From contig JABZIZ010000004.1 of the NCBI GenBank assembly GCA_015258065.1, forward strand, positions 124,001 through 188,000: a stretch of 64,000 bases of DNA, read 5' to 3'. This stretch comes from Lachnospiraceae bacterium (lineage in GTDB: Bacteria > Bacillota > Clostridia > Lachnospirales > Lachnospiraceae). Of the stretch, positions 43,534-51,320 are shown piece by piece. Made by a program: the position numbers and the translations under genes. The notes under the pieces were generated by a model. It was not told the origin of the DNA, ran no database searches, and saw only the letters and a list, made by a program, of their open reading frames with translations. The stretch's first letter is position 1. Every line of letters starts with the position of its first letter.

Positions 43534-44502
43534 ATGAGAACAGGAAAGAATCCGGTCATAGACTTAAAACCGGTTTATGTGATCAATGGTTTTTTGGATA
43601 GCGGGAAAACGGAATTTTTCCGCTACACGATTGAACAACCCTATTTTCGGATGAAGGGGCGCACGCTCCTTCTTCTCTGCGAAGAAGGGGAGAACAGTTA
43701 TAGCGACAAACTCCTGAAAAAGACGAATACAGTATTGGTAAAAATCGAGAAGGAAGAGGATCTGGTACCCGAAAAAATGTTGGCGCTGGATGAACAGTAC
43801 CATTCGGATCGGGTTTTGATTGAATACAATGGAATGTGGAATTTCAAGAACTTTGCCCTTCCGCAGATCTGGACCCTGGAGCAGCAGATTACCACCATTG
43901 ATGCCTCCAGTTTTCAGATGTATTTTACCAATATGAAGAGTTTGCTGGCGGAACAGATCCGGAATTCGGAGTTGATTTTATTCAATCGCTGCGACAAGAG
44001 AGAGGATCTTGCCTCCTTCAAACGAAATGTGAAGGCAATCAATCAGAAAGCGGAGATTGTCTTTGAGGGCGCCGAGGGAGAAATTGATGTCACCCTGGAT
44101 GAGGATCTGCCTTTTGACCTTCACGCCGATCCGATCGACCTGAGTGGCTATGGGTTCGGAATGTTTTACCTGGATGCACTAGAACATCTGGATCGTTATG
44201 CGGGCAAACGGATTCGTTTTACCGCAATGGTATTAAAGCCGAAGGATTTTCCGAAGAATCACTTTGTTCCTGGTAGAATGGCGATGACTTGCTGTGCACA
44301 GGACATGCAGTTTTTGGGGTTCGTGACGGAATACGAGAAGGCGGATGAGCTTGTGAATAAAGAATGGGTGCTTCTCACGGCAAGAGTCGGCAGAGGGCAT
44401 TCGGAAGCTTATGGGGGAGAAGGACCGATGCTGTTTGCAGAGAGTGTGAAAAAGGTGCAGCAACCGAAGAATCCGGTGATTGATTTTTCACAGCCGGTCT
44501 GA
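43534..44502 (+). CDS. CobW-like GTPase fused to a YcgQ/TIGR03943-like C-terminal domain
   Basis: A 322-residue protein with two parts. Residues 1-200 are a CobW-like GTPase: P-loop NGFLDSGKTEFFRY and guanine motif ILFNRCDKRED. The CxCC metal motif of true CobW is absent, replaced around LLLCEEGENSY, so its metal handling must differ. The C-terminal 120 residues resemble the end of YcgQ/TIGR03943 (DUF1980) proteins, with the key NHFVPGRMAMTCCAQDMQF and a final strand VLLTARVGRG. Stand-alone YcgQ proteins act with a DUF318 permease. Here that permease is not in the window and the domain is joined to a GTPase. The start follows ACGGAGGGAGA. The domain call is by eye and should be confirmed. Confidence 0.72.
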   Translation: MRTGKNPVIDLKPVYVINGFLDSGKTEFFRYTIEQPYFRMKGRTLLLLCEEGENSYSDKLLKKTNTVLVKIEKEEDLVPEKMLALDEQYHSDRVLIEYNGMWNFKNFALPQIWTLEQQITTIDASSFQMYFTNMKSLLAEQIRNSELILFNRCDKREDLASFKRNVKAINQKAEIVFEGAEGEIDVTLDEDLPFDLHADPIDLSGYGFGMFYLDALEHLDRYAGKRIRFTAMVLKPKDFPKNHFVPGRMAMTCCAQDMQFLGFVTEYEKADELVNKEWVLLTARVGRGHSEAYGGEGPMLFAESVKKVQQPKNPVIDFSQPV

Positions 44503-44511
44503 ACTCGGGAT

Positions 44512-44555
44512 CAAAAGAAGAAGAGGCATCCGTCATGATGTGGCGGATGCCTCTT
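44512..44555 (-). terminator. Terminator of rpsT, convergent with the CobW-like gene
   Basis: AAGAGGCATCCG (44521-44532) and CGGATGCCTCTT (44544-44555) make a 12-bp perfect stem with an 11-nt loop. On the minus strand it is followed by CTTCTTTTGATC. It is also placed to stop transcripts from the plus-strand gene ending at 44502. Confidence 0.8.
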
Positions 44556-44615
44556 CTAGGACATGCCCGGAGGCACAGATTGTTTGTTCAGAGCAGAGGT
44601 TGCAGAAACGAAAGG

Positions 44616-44879
44616 TTAAGCCATTTTGGCAACGGCAACTGCCAATCTGGAAACCTTTCTGGATGCAGTGTTCTTTTTCAGAACTCCCTTGGATTCCGCC
44701 TTGTCAATGACGGCAGTTGTTTCACGCAGAACCTTCTCTGCAGCAGCCTTGTCACCGGCCTCGATGGCAACTCTTACCTTCTTGACAGCAGTCTTTACAC
44801 CGGATCTAACCGCCTGATTGCGTTCCGCCTTCTTCGCATTGGTCAGTACTCTCTTCTTGGCAGATTTGATATTAGCCAT
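44616..44879 (-). CDS. rpsT: 30S ribosomal protein bS20
   Basis: An 87-residue, lysine- and alanine-rich ribosomal protein. The N terminus MANIKSAKKRVLTNAKKAER and the C terminus with KNTASRKVSRLAVAVAKM are standard for S20, which binds 16S rRNA early in 30S assembly. The ribosome binding site GGAGGAACAG is clear. It is transcribed away from lepA, so in this genome rpsT and lepA share an intergenic region back to back. Confidence 0.97.
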   Translation of the reverse strand: MANIKSAKKRVLTNAKKAERNQAVRSGVKTAVKKVRVAIEAGDKAAAEKVLRETTAVIDKAESKGVLKKNTASRKVSRLAVAVAKMA

Positions 44880-44994
44880 TCTGTTCCTCCAAAATCATGA
44901 TTGGTCTTTGTAAAGTCATTCGATTCTTTTCATGGATGATGCTGATGAATCATGTATGTACCTGCGTTGACACGGCTTCAGGTCACACTTTTCA

Positions 44995-45023
44995 ATACTA
45001 ATAGATGAAGTCTTTGATGTCAA
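44995..45023 (-). promoter_or_regulatory. Promoter of rpsT
   Basis: On the minus strand a perfect TTGACA (45018-45023), a 17-bp spacer and TAGTAT (44995-45000) predict a start near 44988. Confidence 0.75.
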
Positions 45024-45144
45024 GTCATATCTGCGCAAGGAGTGGATTTTTGCTCCGGTCATGGAAGGCGGATTCCGGATTTGTTCACAAAGCCGGGCAC
45101 TTTTTTTCAATGATAAGAGAAGTTCTTTCTTTAATTATAATAAA

Positions 45145-45173
45145 TTGTTTGCCTCCTAACTTTGTGATAAAAT
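45145..45173 (+). promoter_or_regulatory. Promoter of lepA-hemW
   Basis: TTGTTT (45145-45150), a 17-bp spacer and TAAAAT (45168-45173) lie in AT-rich DNA and predict a leader of about 210 nt. Confidence 0.55.
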
Positions 45174-45391
45174 AATAATATACAGGTGTCAAAATCATAA
45201 AAAATGAGTGCAGTCCTGAAATTTTTGCAAAGAATCACAGAGCAGGAAGAAAGCTTGAAAAGGATGAAAAGACACAGAAACGATCAGAACGGATGAAAAA
45301 GATTCAGAAATGATACAAATGATTGGAACTGATCGAAATAGACAGATTGAAAATGAGCAGATAGGATTCAAATGGGTTGACAGGTTAATCA

Positions 45392-47209
45392 ATGGGAGAA
45401 ATCAAGCAGGATCACATTCGGAATTTTTGTATTGTAGCGCACATTGATCATGGCAAGAGTACACTGGCCGATCGAATTATAGAAAAAACAGGGGCACTTT
45501 CCGATAGAGAAATGCAGGAGCAGGTGCTGGACAATATGGACATCGAGAGGGAACGCGGCATTACCATCAAGTCCCAGTGTGTCCGTATGATTTATCATGC
45601 CAGAAACGGCGAAGACTATAGCTTTAATATGATTGATACCCCCGGACATGTGGATTTTGGATATGAGGTCAGCAGGTCGCTTGCTGCCTGTGACGGGGCC
45701 ATCCTGGTGGTGGATGCCACACAGGGGGTAGAAGCGCAGACCCTTGCCAATGTGTATATGGCCCTGGACCATGATCTGGAGGTCTTCCCGGTCATCAACA
45801 AGATTGATCTTCCAAGCGCACAGCCGCAGGAGGTCAAGGATGAGATTGAGGACATCATCGGGATTGAGGCACAGGACGCCCCTCTTGTCTCTGCCAAGAT
45901 GGGAACGGGAATCGAGGATGTGCTGGAGGCAGTCGTGCACAAGATCCCGGCGCCGGATGGAGACGCAGAGGCGCCGCTTAAGGCTCTGATCTTTGATTCG
46001 ATCTATGACTCTTATAGGGGGGTCATTGTTTTTGTTCGCCTCAGAGATGGTGTGATGAAGCCCGGGATGAGGGTGAAGTTCATGCAGTCCGGTGCAGAAG
46101 AAGAGGTGGTGGAAGTCGGAATCTTCGGGCCCGGCAGATTTATTCCCTGTGAGAGTCTGACCGCAGGTATGGTCGGTTATTTCACGGCTTCGATCAAGAA
46201 CATTCGAGCTGCCCGCGTAGGCGATACCGTAACAGAGGCGGAGAGACCCTGCACGGAGGCGCTTCCCGGATACAAGAAGGTCCTGCCGATGGTATATTGC
46301 GGCTTCTACCCTGCCGATACGGCAAGGTATCCGGAATTAAGGGATGCGCTGGAAAAGCTGCAGCTAAACGATGCCTCCCTGGTCTATGAACCGGAAACGT
46401 CGCAGGCACTGGGCTTTGGCTTTCGTTGCGGCTTTTTAGGGCTGCTTCATTTGGAGGTGGTCGAAGAAAGACTCGAGCGAGAATACAATCTGGATCTGGT
46501 AACGACCGCCCCCGGAGTGGTCTATAAGGTTTATTTGACAAACGGCTCCATGATTGAACTGACCAATCCGTCCAATTTGCCGGATCCTTCCGAAATTGAT
46601 TATATGGAAGAGCCGATGATTGAGGGAGAAATCATGGTGACGACCGAGTATGTCGGGGCGATCATGCAGCTCTGTCAGGAGAGAAGAGGGCAGTATTTGG
46701 GGACGGAATACATCGAGCAGACAAGGGCCATTCTCAAGTACGATCTACCCCTAAACGAGGTGATCTATGATTTCTTTGATGCGCTGAAGTCCCGCTCGAG
46801 GGGGTATGCTTCCTTTGATTATGAACTCAAGGGATATCAGAAGAGCGATCTGGTGAAGATGGATATCTTGATCAATAAAGAAACGGTGGATGCTCTTTCC
46901 TTCATCGTTCATAGGGATGGCGCCTATGAGAGGGGGAGGAAGATGTGCGAGAAATTAAAGGAAGAGATCCCGAGGCATCTGTTCGAAATTCCGGTGCAGG
47001 CCGCCGTAGGAGGCAGAATCATTGCCAGAGAAACCATTAAAGCGCTTCGTAAGGACGTGCTGGCCAAGTGTTACGGAGGTGATATTTCCAGAAAACGCAA
47101 GCTGCTGGAGAAACAGAAAGAGGGCAAAAAGAAGATGAGGCAGATTGGAAGTGTGGAGATTCCGCAATCCGCTTTTCTTTCCGTGCTGAAGTTGGACGAT
47201 CAGAAGTAA
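45392..47209 (+). CDS. lepA: Elongation factor 4 (LepA)
   Basis: A 605-residue translational GTPase that can back-translocate stalled ribosomes. The G motifs are in order: AHIDHGKSTLADRI, the switch region ERERGITIKSQ, DTPGHVDFGYEV and NKIDLPSAQP. The EF-G-like domains follow, and the LepA-specific C-terminal domain ends with AKCYGGDISRKRKLLEKQKE and KKKMRQIGSVEIPQ, which are diagnostic. The length is normal. The gene is followed closely by hemW, the usual Firmicutes order. Confidence 0.97.
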   Translation: MGEIKQDHIRNFCIVAHIDHGKSTLADRIIEKTGALSDREMQEQVLDNMDIERERGITIKSQCVRMIYHARNGEDYSFNMIDTPGHVDFGYEVSRSLAACDGAILVVDATQGVEAQTLANVYMALDHDLEVFPVINKIDLPSAQPQEVKDEIEDIIGIEAQDAPLVSAKMGTGIEDVLEAVVHKIPAPDGDAEAPLKALIFDSIYDSYRGVIVFVRLRDGVMKPGMRVKFMQSGAEEEVVEVGIFGPGRFIPCESLTAGMVGYFTASIKNIRAARVGDTVTEAERPCTEALPGYKKVLPMVYCGFYPADTARYPELRDALEKLQLNDASLVYEPETSQALGFGFRCGFLGLLHLEVVEERLEREYNLDLVTTAPGVVYKVYLTNGSMIELTNPSNLPDPSEIDYMEEPMIEGEIMVTTEYVGAIMQLCQERRGQYLGTEYIEQTRAILKYDLPLNEVIYDFFDALKSRSRGYASFDYELKGYQKSDLVKMDILINKETVDALSFIVHRDGAYERGRKMCEKLKEEIPRHLFEIPVQAAVGGRIIARETIKALRKDVLAKCYGGDISRKRKLLEKQKEGKKKMRQIGSVEIPQSAFLSVLKLDDQK

Positions 47210-47238
47210 TCGAAGCAATAGAAGTAACAGAGAAGGCG

Positions 47239-48450
47239 ATGAAACCGTTAGCAATCTATCTACATATTCCTTTTTGTGTAAAAAAATGCAGTTATTGCGA
47301 CTTCCTCTCTTTTTCTGCCGGAGACGAAACGAGAGTACGTTATGTGGAGGTGTTGCAAAGGGAAATCAAGGAGGCGGCAGCCGCTTTGCCCAAACAGACC
47401 GATACCGATTATCAGGTGCAAACCATTTATTTCGGAGGCGGAACTCCCTCCCTGCTGGAAGAGAAGGAGATCAGGAAGCTGATCCACACGGTGAAGGACT
47501 ATCTGTGTGTGGACGAAGAGGCGGAGACAACGCTGGAAGTGAATCCGGGAACCGTTTCCTCCGACAAGCTGACGGGCTATTTTGACTGCGGTGTCAATCG
47601 ACTAAGCATCGGCGCCCAGTCTTTGCAGAACCAGGAATTGCAACTCCTGGGACGGATCCACACGGCAGATGATTTTTATCAAACGTTTCGTGATGCCAGA
47701 ACAGCCGGATTTCGAAATATCAGTGTGGATATTATGGAAGCGCTCCCCGGTCAGACGCTGCAGGTCTATCTGGATACCCTGAGGCAAATCACCCTGATGA
47801 GGCCGGAGCATATTTCTTCTTACAGTCTGATCATTGAGGAAGGGACGCCTTTTTATGAGATCTTCGGTGCGCATCCGGTAAAAAATCCGGTCAATGAACA
47901 GGTAAGAAGGCGGTATCCTATCCCCTCGGACGAGGAGGAGAGACGGATGTATCACGAAACTTACCATTTTCTGAAGAGCAATGGATATCACCGGTATGAG
48001 ATTTCCAACTTTGCCAGAGAAGAGGGAGGAGACCCCCACCGCTTTGAGAGCAGGCATAATACGGTTTATTGGAAGAGGGGAGACTATCTGGGACTGGGTC
48101 TGGGGGCGTCTTCGATGATTCGAAACGTACGGTTTTCCAATACAAGAAATTTCAAAGCTTATCTGGAAGGAGAGGGCAACCCGGAGAAGATCAGGGAAAA
48201 CCAACAGAAGCTATCTCTACAGGCGCAGGTGGAGGAGTTCATGTTTCTGGGACTCAGGATGTGCGACGGGATCAGAATCGCCGAGTTTGAAAAAGAATTC
48301 GGTATTCCGATGGAAAGTGTTTACGGAAAAGTCATAAGGGATTTAGAGGACCAAGGGTTGTTGCAGCAGGAAGAAGGTTATTTATTTTTAACATCCTTGG
48401 GGATCGATGTGAGCAATCGCGTAATGGCGTGTTTTTTGTTGGATGAGTAA
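47239..48450 (+). CDS. hemW: HemW, radical SAM heme chaperone
   Basis: A 403-residue radical SAM protein related to coproporphyrinogen III dehydrogenase HemN. The iron-sulphur cysteines are in HIPFCVKKCSYCDF, the CxxxCxxC motif. TIYFGGGTPSLL, NRLSIGAQSLQN and SVDIMEALPGQT are family segments. HemW lacks the extra N-terminal cysteine of HemN and is a heme chaperone, not the dehydrogenase, and old annotations often confuse the two. The start follows AGAGAAGGCG, 29 bp after lepA. Confidence 0.94.
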   Translation: MKPLAIYLHIPFCVKKCSYCDFLSFSAGDETRVRYVEVLQREIKEAAAALPKQTDTDYQVQTIYFGGGTPSLLEEKEIRKLIHTVKDYLCVDEEAETTLEVNPGTVSSDKLTGYFDCGVNRLSIGAQSLQNQELQLLGRIHTADDFYQTFRDARTAGFRNISVDIMEALPGQTLQVYLDTLRQITLMRPEHISSYSLIIEEGTPFYEIFGAHPVKNPVNEQVRRRYPIPSDEEERRMYHETYHFLKSNGYHRYEISNFAREEGGDPHRFESRHNTVYWKRGDYLGLGLGASSMIRNVRFSNTRNFKAYLEGEGNPEKIRENQQKLSLQAQVEEFMFLGLRMCDGIRIAEFEKEFGIPMESVYGKVIRDLEDQGLLQQEEGYLFLTSLGIDVSNRVMACFLLDE

Positions 48451-48473
48451 ACCAAATCACAGGAGAGTGGACC

Positions 48474-49583
48474 ATGCAATTTATCAAAGTGGACAGTCTG
48501 AAACCCGGGATGAGACTTGCGAGGCCGATTTTTGATAAGAAGGGTGTTCTGCTGTATGACAGGGGGAAGGCAATTAAGGATGAACAGGCGATTCAAAACA
48601 TCCAAAGTTTTGGGCTGATCGGGTTGTTCATTCTGGAAGCGGCGGAGCCGGTACCGCCGATGACGGAAAGGGATCGCGAATTTGAGCGGTTCCAGACCGT
48701 GATGAGCGCACAGATCAAGGAAGAACTGGACACGATCCGGCGGACCAAAAAATCCAAACTTTGTGACCAGATCAGTGCGCAGATTATTTCGAGATATGGA
48801 AATACACCTGCCAAGATCAATTTTTTTCAAAGTCTCAGGAGCAAAGAAGATTATATCTACAAGCACAGCTTGAATACGGCCATTCTCTGTGCGGCAATGG
48901 CACATCGCATGAACCTGCCTTTGGGAATGCAGAGATATGCGGTGATGGCGGCTCTTGTGCATGACATCGGAAAGCTTGCGGTGCCACCGGAGCTCATGTA
49001 TAAGAGCACACATACGCCGGAAGAGGAGGAGCAGATTCATTCGCTGGAGAGACAGGGCTATGCACTGTTAAATGAGACCTTTATTTCGGATCCGCAGATT
49101 GCCAGAATTTGCAAGAATGCAGAGAGAAACCTCCGTTTGATGGAGAAGAAGGAGCCACCGATCACCGAACGGATGCAGGCTTCCACCAAGGTGCTGATGG
49201 TGGCGGGTGTTTTTGATAAGTGCACGGCGGTTCGTTTCACAGAGTCGCCGATGTCCGAGATCTCTGTGATCCATAAAATGATGGAAAAACCGGCCTATTA
49301 TGATCCTGCCGTGGTCAGGGGGTTGATGAATTCGATTACGCTCCTGACGCCGGGAGAGAGCGTAGAACTGACCAACGGGATGAAGGCGCTTGTGATCTCG
49401 CAAAACGAGGATCTGCTAAGACCGACGGTTCTGACTTTCGATTCGAACCGGATCGTGAATCTTTCCAATCTTGCCGATAGTGGCGGTCTGGAAGTGAAGG
49501 ACATCATGAAGACGATGGATAACCGACATGTGATGAACCATGAAATGTTGGGCAAGATGGGAATTCAGGTGGAAGAGGAATAG
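48474..49583 (+). CDS. Degenerate HD-GYP domain protein
   Basis: A 369-residue protein with an N-terminal region (KPGMRLARPIFDKKGVLLYD) typical of the DUF3391-like part of HD-GYP proteins, then an HD domain. Intact phosphodiesterases break down cyclic di-GMP with an HD-HHExxDGxGYP metal site. Here the first histidine (IYKHSLNTAIL) and the HD pair (LVHDIGKLAVP) are kept. The expected HHE and GYP segments are missing: the chain reads ICKNAERNLRLMEKKEPP. Activity may thus be changed or lost. The C terminus has a PilZ-like or receiver-unlike extension that I cannot assign. It ends two bases before pilT, so the two genes are probably co-expressed. Confidence 0.8.
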   Translation: MQFIKVDSLKPGMRLARPIFDKKGVLLYDRGKAIKDEQAIQNIQSFGLIGLFILEAAEPVPPMTERDREFERFQTVMSAQIKEELDTIRRTKKSKLCDQISAQIISRYGNTPAKINFFQSLRSKEDYIYKHSLNTAILCAAMAHRMNLPLGMQRYAVMAALVHDIGKLAVPPELMYKSTHTPEEEEQIHSLERQGYALLNETFISDPQIARICKNAERNLRLMEKKEPPITERMQASTKVLMVAGVFDKCTAVRFTESPMSEISVIHKMMEKPAYYDPAVVRGLMNSITLLTPGESVELTNGMKALVISQNEDLLRPTVLTFDSNRIVNLSNLADSGGLEVKDIMKTMDNRHVMNHEMLGKMGIQVEEE

Positions 49584-49585
49584 GG

Positions 49586-50656
49586 ATGTCTACAGCTTCA
49601 ATCAATGACATTCTGATTTCCGCCCTGCGTTCCGGTGCTTCGGATGTGCATATCACGGTGGGAATTCCGCCAAAGATGCGGGTGAACGGAAAACTCATGA
49701 CGCTAGCGGGGTTTGAGCGCCTGCTTCCGGAAGATACGCAGCGAATGGGCTTGGAGATCATGAATGAGCGGCAGAAAGAGATCCTTTCTCGCCGCGGCCA
49801 GTTTGATATGGCTTATGCGATCCCGGGAACGGGCAGGTTCCGCGTAAATCTGTTCCGGCAGCGAGGATCGATTGCCATTGTCCTCCGCGTGGTGGCGGGA
49901 CAGGTGCCGTCTGCGAAGAGCCTGGGCATTCCGGATTCGGTCATTGATCTTTACCAGCATCCCAGAGGACTGGTCCTGGTGACCGGGCCGACCGGAAGCG
50001 GTAAATCTACGACGCTGGCTTCGATCATCGATCTGATCAACAACAACCTGGAGCAGCATATCCTGACGTTAGAGGATCCGATCGAATTTACCTACAGGCA
50101 CCATCTCTCGATTGTCAACCAGAGAGAGATCGGGATTGACTCCGATTCTTATGCGGATGCGCTGCGCTCTGCACTTAGAGAAGATCCGGATGTGATTCTG
50201 GTCGGAGAGATGCGGGATCTGGAAACCATCAGTACGGCGATTACGGCTGCGGAGACGGGGCATCTTGTTTTTTCCACGCTGCATACCATTGGGGCAGCCA
50301 GCACGGTGGATCGGATCATCGATGTCTTCCCGCCTCATCAGCAGCAACAGATCCGCTTCCAGCTGGCAAACGTTCTGGATGCGGTGATTTCGCAGCAGCT
50401 TTTGCCTTCGATAAACGGGCGGGAAAGGGTGGCGGCCTTCGAGGTACTACACGTCAACGGCGCAGTCCGCAACATGATCAGGGAGTCCAAGACCCACCAG
50501 TTGATCACGGTGATGCAGACGGGAAGAAGGTTGGGAATGATTACCATGGACGAGGCGATCATTCAGCTTTATCAAAAGAAGAAAATCACGAAAGAGACAG
50601 CCATTCAGTATGCCCAGGAACCGGAAACCATGCTGATGAAACTAGGAGGACTTTGA
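49586..50656 (+). CDS. pilT: PilT, type IV pilus retraction ATPase
   Basis: A 356-residue secretion-type ATPase that pulls in type IV pili. The N terminus has ASDVHITVGIPPKMRVNG. The Walker A loop is VTGPTGSGKSTTLASII, the Asp box is TLEDPIEFTYRHH, and Walker B with the His box reads ILVGEMRDLETI and GHLVFSTLHT. The PilT hallmark AIRNLIRE appears as GAVRNMIRESKTHQL. Other pil genes (pilB, pilC, pilins) are not in the window, so it is either solitary or serves a distant locus. Its last 21 bases were copied into the following repeat array. The start overlaps closely with the HD protein end. Confidence 0.93.
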   Translation: MSTASINDILISALRSGASDVHITVGIPPKMRVNGKLMTLAGFERLLPEDTQRMGLEIMNERQKEILSRRGQFDMAYAIPGTGRFRVNLFRQRGSIAIVLRVVAGQVPSAKSLGIPDSVIDLYQHPRGLVLVTGPTGSGKSTTLASIIDLINNNLEQHILTLEDPIEFTYRHHLSIVNQREIGIDSDSYADALRSALREDPDVILVGEMRDLETISTAITAAETGHLVFSTLHTIGAASTVDRIIDVFPPHQQQQIRFQLANVLDAVISQQLLPSINGRERVAAFEVLHVNGAVRNMIRESKTHQLITVMQTGRRLGMITMDEAIIQLYQKKKITKETAIQYAQEPETMLMKLGGL

Positions 50657-50742
50657 GACGGCATGAACCCGGGAGAACTTTGAGGCAGTATGAACCCGGG
50701 AGAGCATTGAGGCAGTATGAAACCGGGGAGCGTTGAGACAGC
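50636..50742 (+). repeat. 27-bp tandem array made from the pilT 3' end, containing mini-ORFs
   Basis: Four consecutive units run ATGAAACTAGGAGGACTTTG (the end of pilT, 50636-50662), ATGAACCCGGGAGAACTTTG (50663-50689), ATGAACCCGGGAGAGCATTG (50690-50716) and ATGAAACCGGGGAGCGTTGA (50717-50742). Each is followed by a short GRCRGY link. The units encode ATG...TGA mini-ORFs such as M-N-P-G-E-L-stop. The array ends exactly at the ATG of the next gene. Confidence 0.9.
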
Positions 50743-51237
50743 ATGAAACAGATCAAAATTTTACAGGTAAAAAAATTCATGGAGGCGCTCCTGTTACAGG
50801 AGGCCTTCGATTTATTTGATTTACAATCGGCCAGGATCACGACCTATAACACCTTTACCATCGACGGCAGGGTGCATCCTGATTTTTATGGGGAGGAGAA
50901 GGAAGAGCATCCCGAACTGCTGTCCCCCTGGAAGCAGATGAGAGGCGTGGTCAAAGATCTGATTCGTGGAAAACACACGCCGTTGTCCTTTTTATTGGTG
51001 CTTCGGTTAAAAGAAGAGGAAGAACAGAAGGTATTGTCCCTGACAGAAGAGGAGAAGGAACGCATGAAAAACACGTACGGCTTCGTGCTTTCCATCAAAT
51101 ATCAGGACGGGAGCATTACCCTTACGACAGGAGTGGAATATAAGGTATTCACGATGGATAAGGATGCGGAGGGAAGGTGGGATGCCGCACTGCCTCCGCT
51201 GCTTAGTCATGCGGAGATCTCCTTCGAAGAAATGTAG
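50743..51237 (+). CDS. DUF5721-like protein
   Basis: A 164-residue soluble protein that looks like the small DUF5721 family of Lachnospiraceae. It begins MKQIKILQVKKFMEALLLQE, has a charged middle (LKEEEEQKVLSLTEEEKER) and a beta-rich end with YGFVLSIKYQDGSITLTTG. No catalytic motif or membrane segment is visible. The ATG at 50743 is in the last unit of the repeat array; GGGGAGCG is the only ribosome-binding candidate. Its function is unknown, and neither neighbour suggests one. Confidence 0.7.
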   Translation: MKQIKILQVKKFMEALLLQEAFDLFDLQSARITTYNTFTIDGRVHPDFYGEEKEEHPELLSPWKQMRGVVKDLIRGKHTPLSFLLVLRLKEEEEQKVLSLTEEEKERMKNTYGFVLSIKYQDGSITLTTGVEYKVFTMDKDAEGRWDAALPPLLSHAEISFEEM

Positions 51238-51239
51238 GA

Positions 51240-51317
51240 GATCGCTCCGGGAGATATTTGTGGAAGATCTCTGCGGGAGATATGGATGTGTGATCTCTGC
51301 GGGAGATATCTGTGCGG
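51240..51317. repeat. 26-bp tandem repeat, three units, with internal hairpins
   Basis: Units start with GATC at 51240, 51266 and 51292, close to GATCTCTGCGGGAGATATNN. Within each unit ATCTC and GAGAT are complementary around 5 nt, so the RNA can form three small hairpins. The array fills the whole gap between the convergent DUF5721 and prfA genes and may replace a normal terminator. Confidence 0.88.
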
Positions 51318-51320
51318 TTC

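Larger units (their letters stand above)
44880..45391. other. Divergent intergenic region between rpsT and lepA
   Basis: The 512 bp contain the minus-strand rpsT promoter with a leader of about 110 nt and a plus-strand promoter for lepA. Between 45200 and 45390 lies an A/G-rich leader with imperfect repeats of elements like GATCAGAACGGATGAAAAAGA and GATTCAGAAATGATACAAATG. No RNA gene, riboswitch or open reading frame of note was recognised. The ribosome site of lepA is weak (AGGTTAATCA). Confidence 0.6.

Noticed and set aside
50636..51317. CRISPR-like appearance of the two tandem arrays around the DUF5721 gene.
   Set aside because: The units follow each other directly with no unique spacers, and no cas genes are present.
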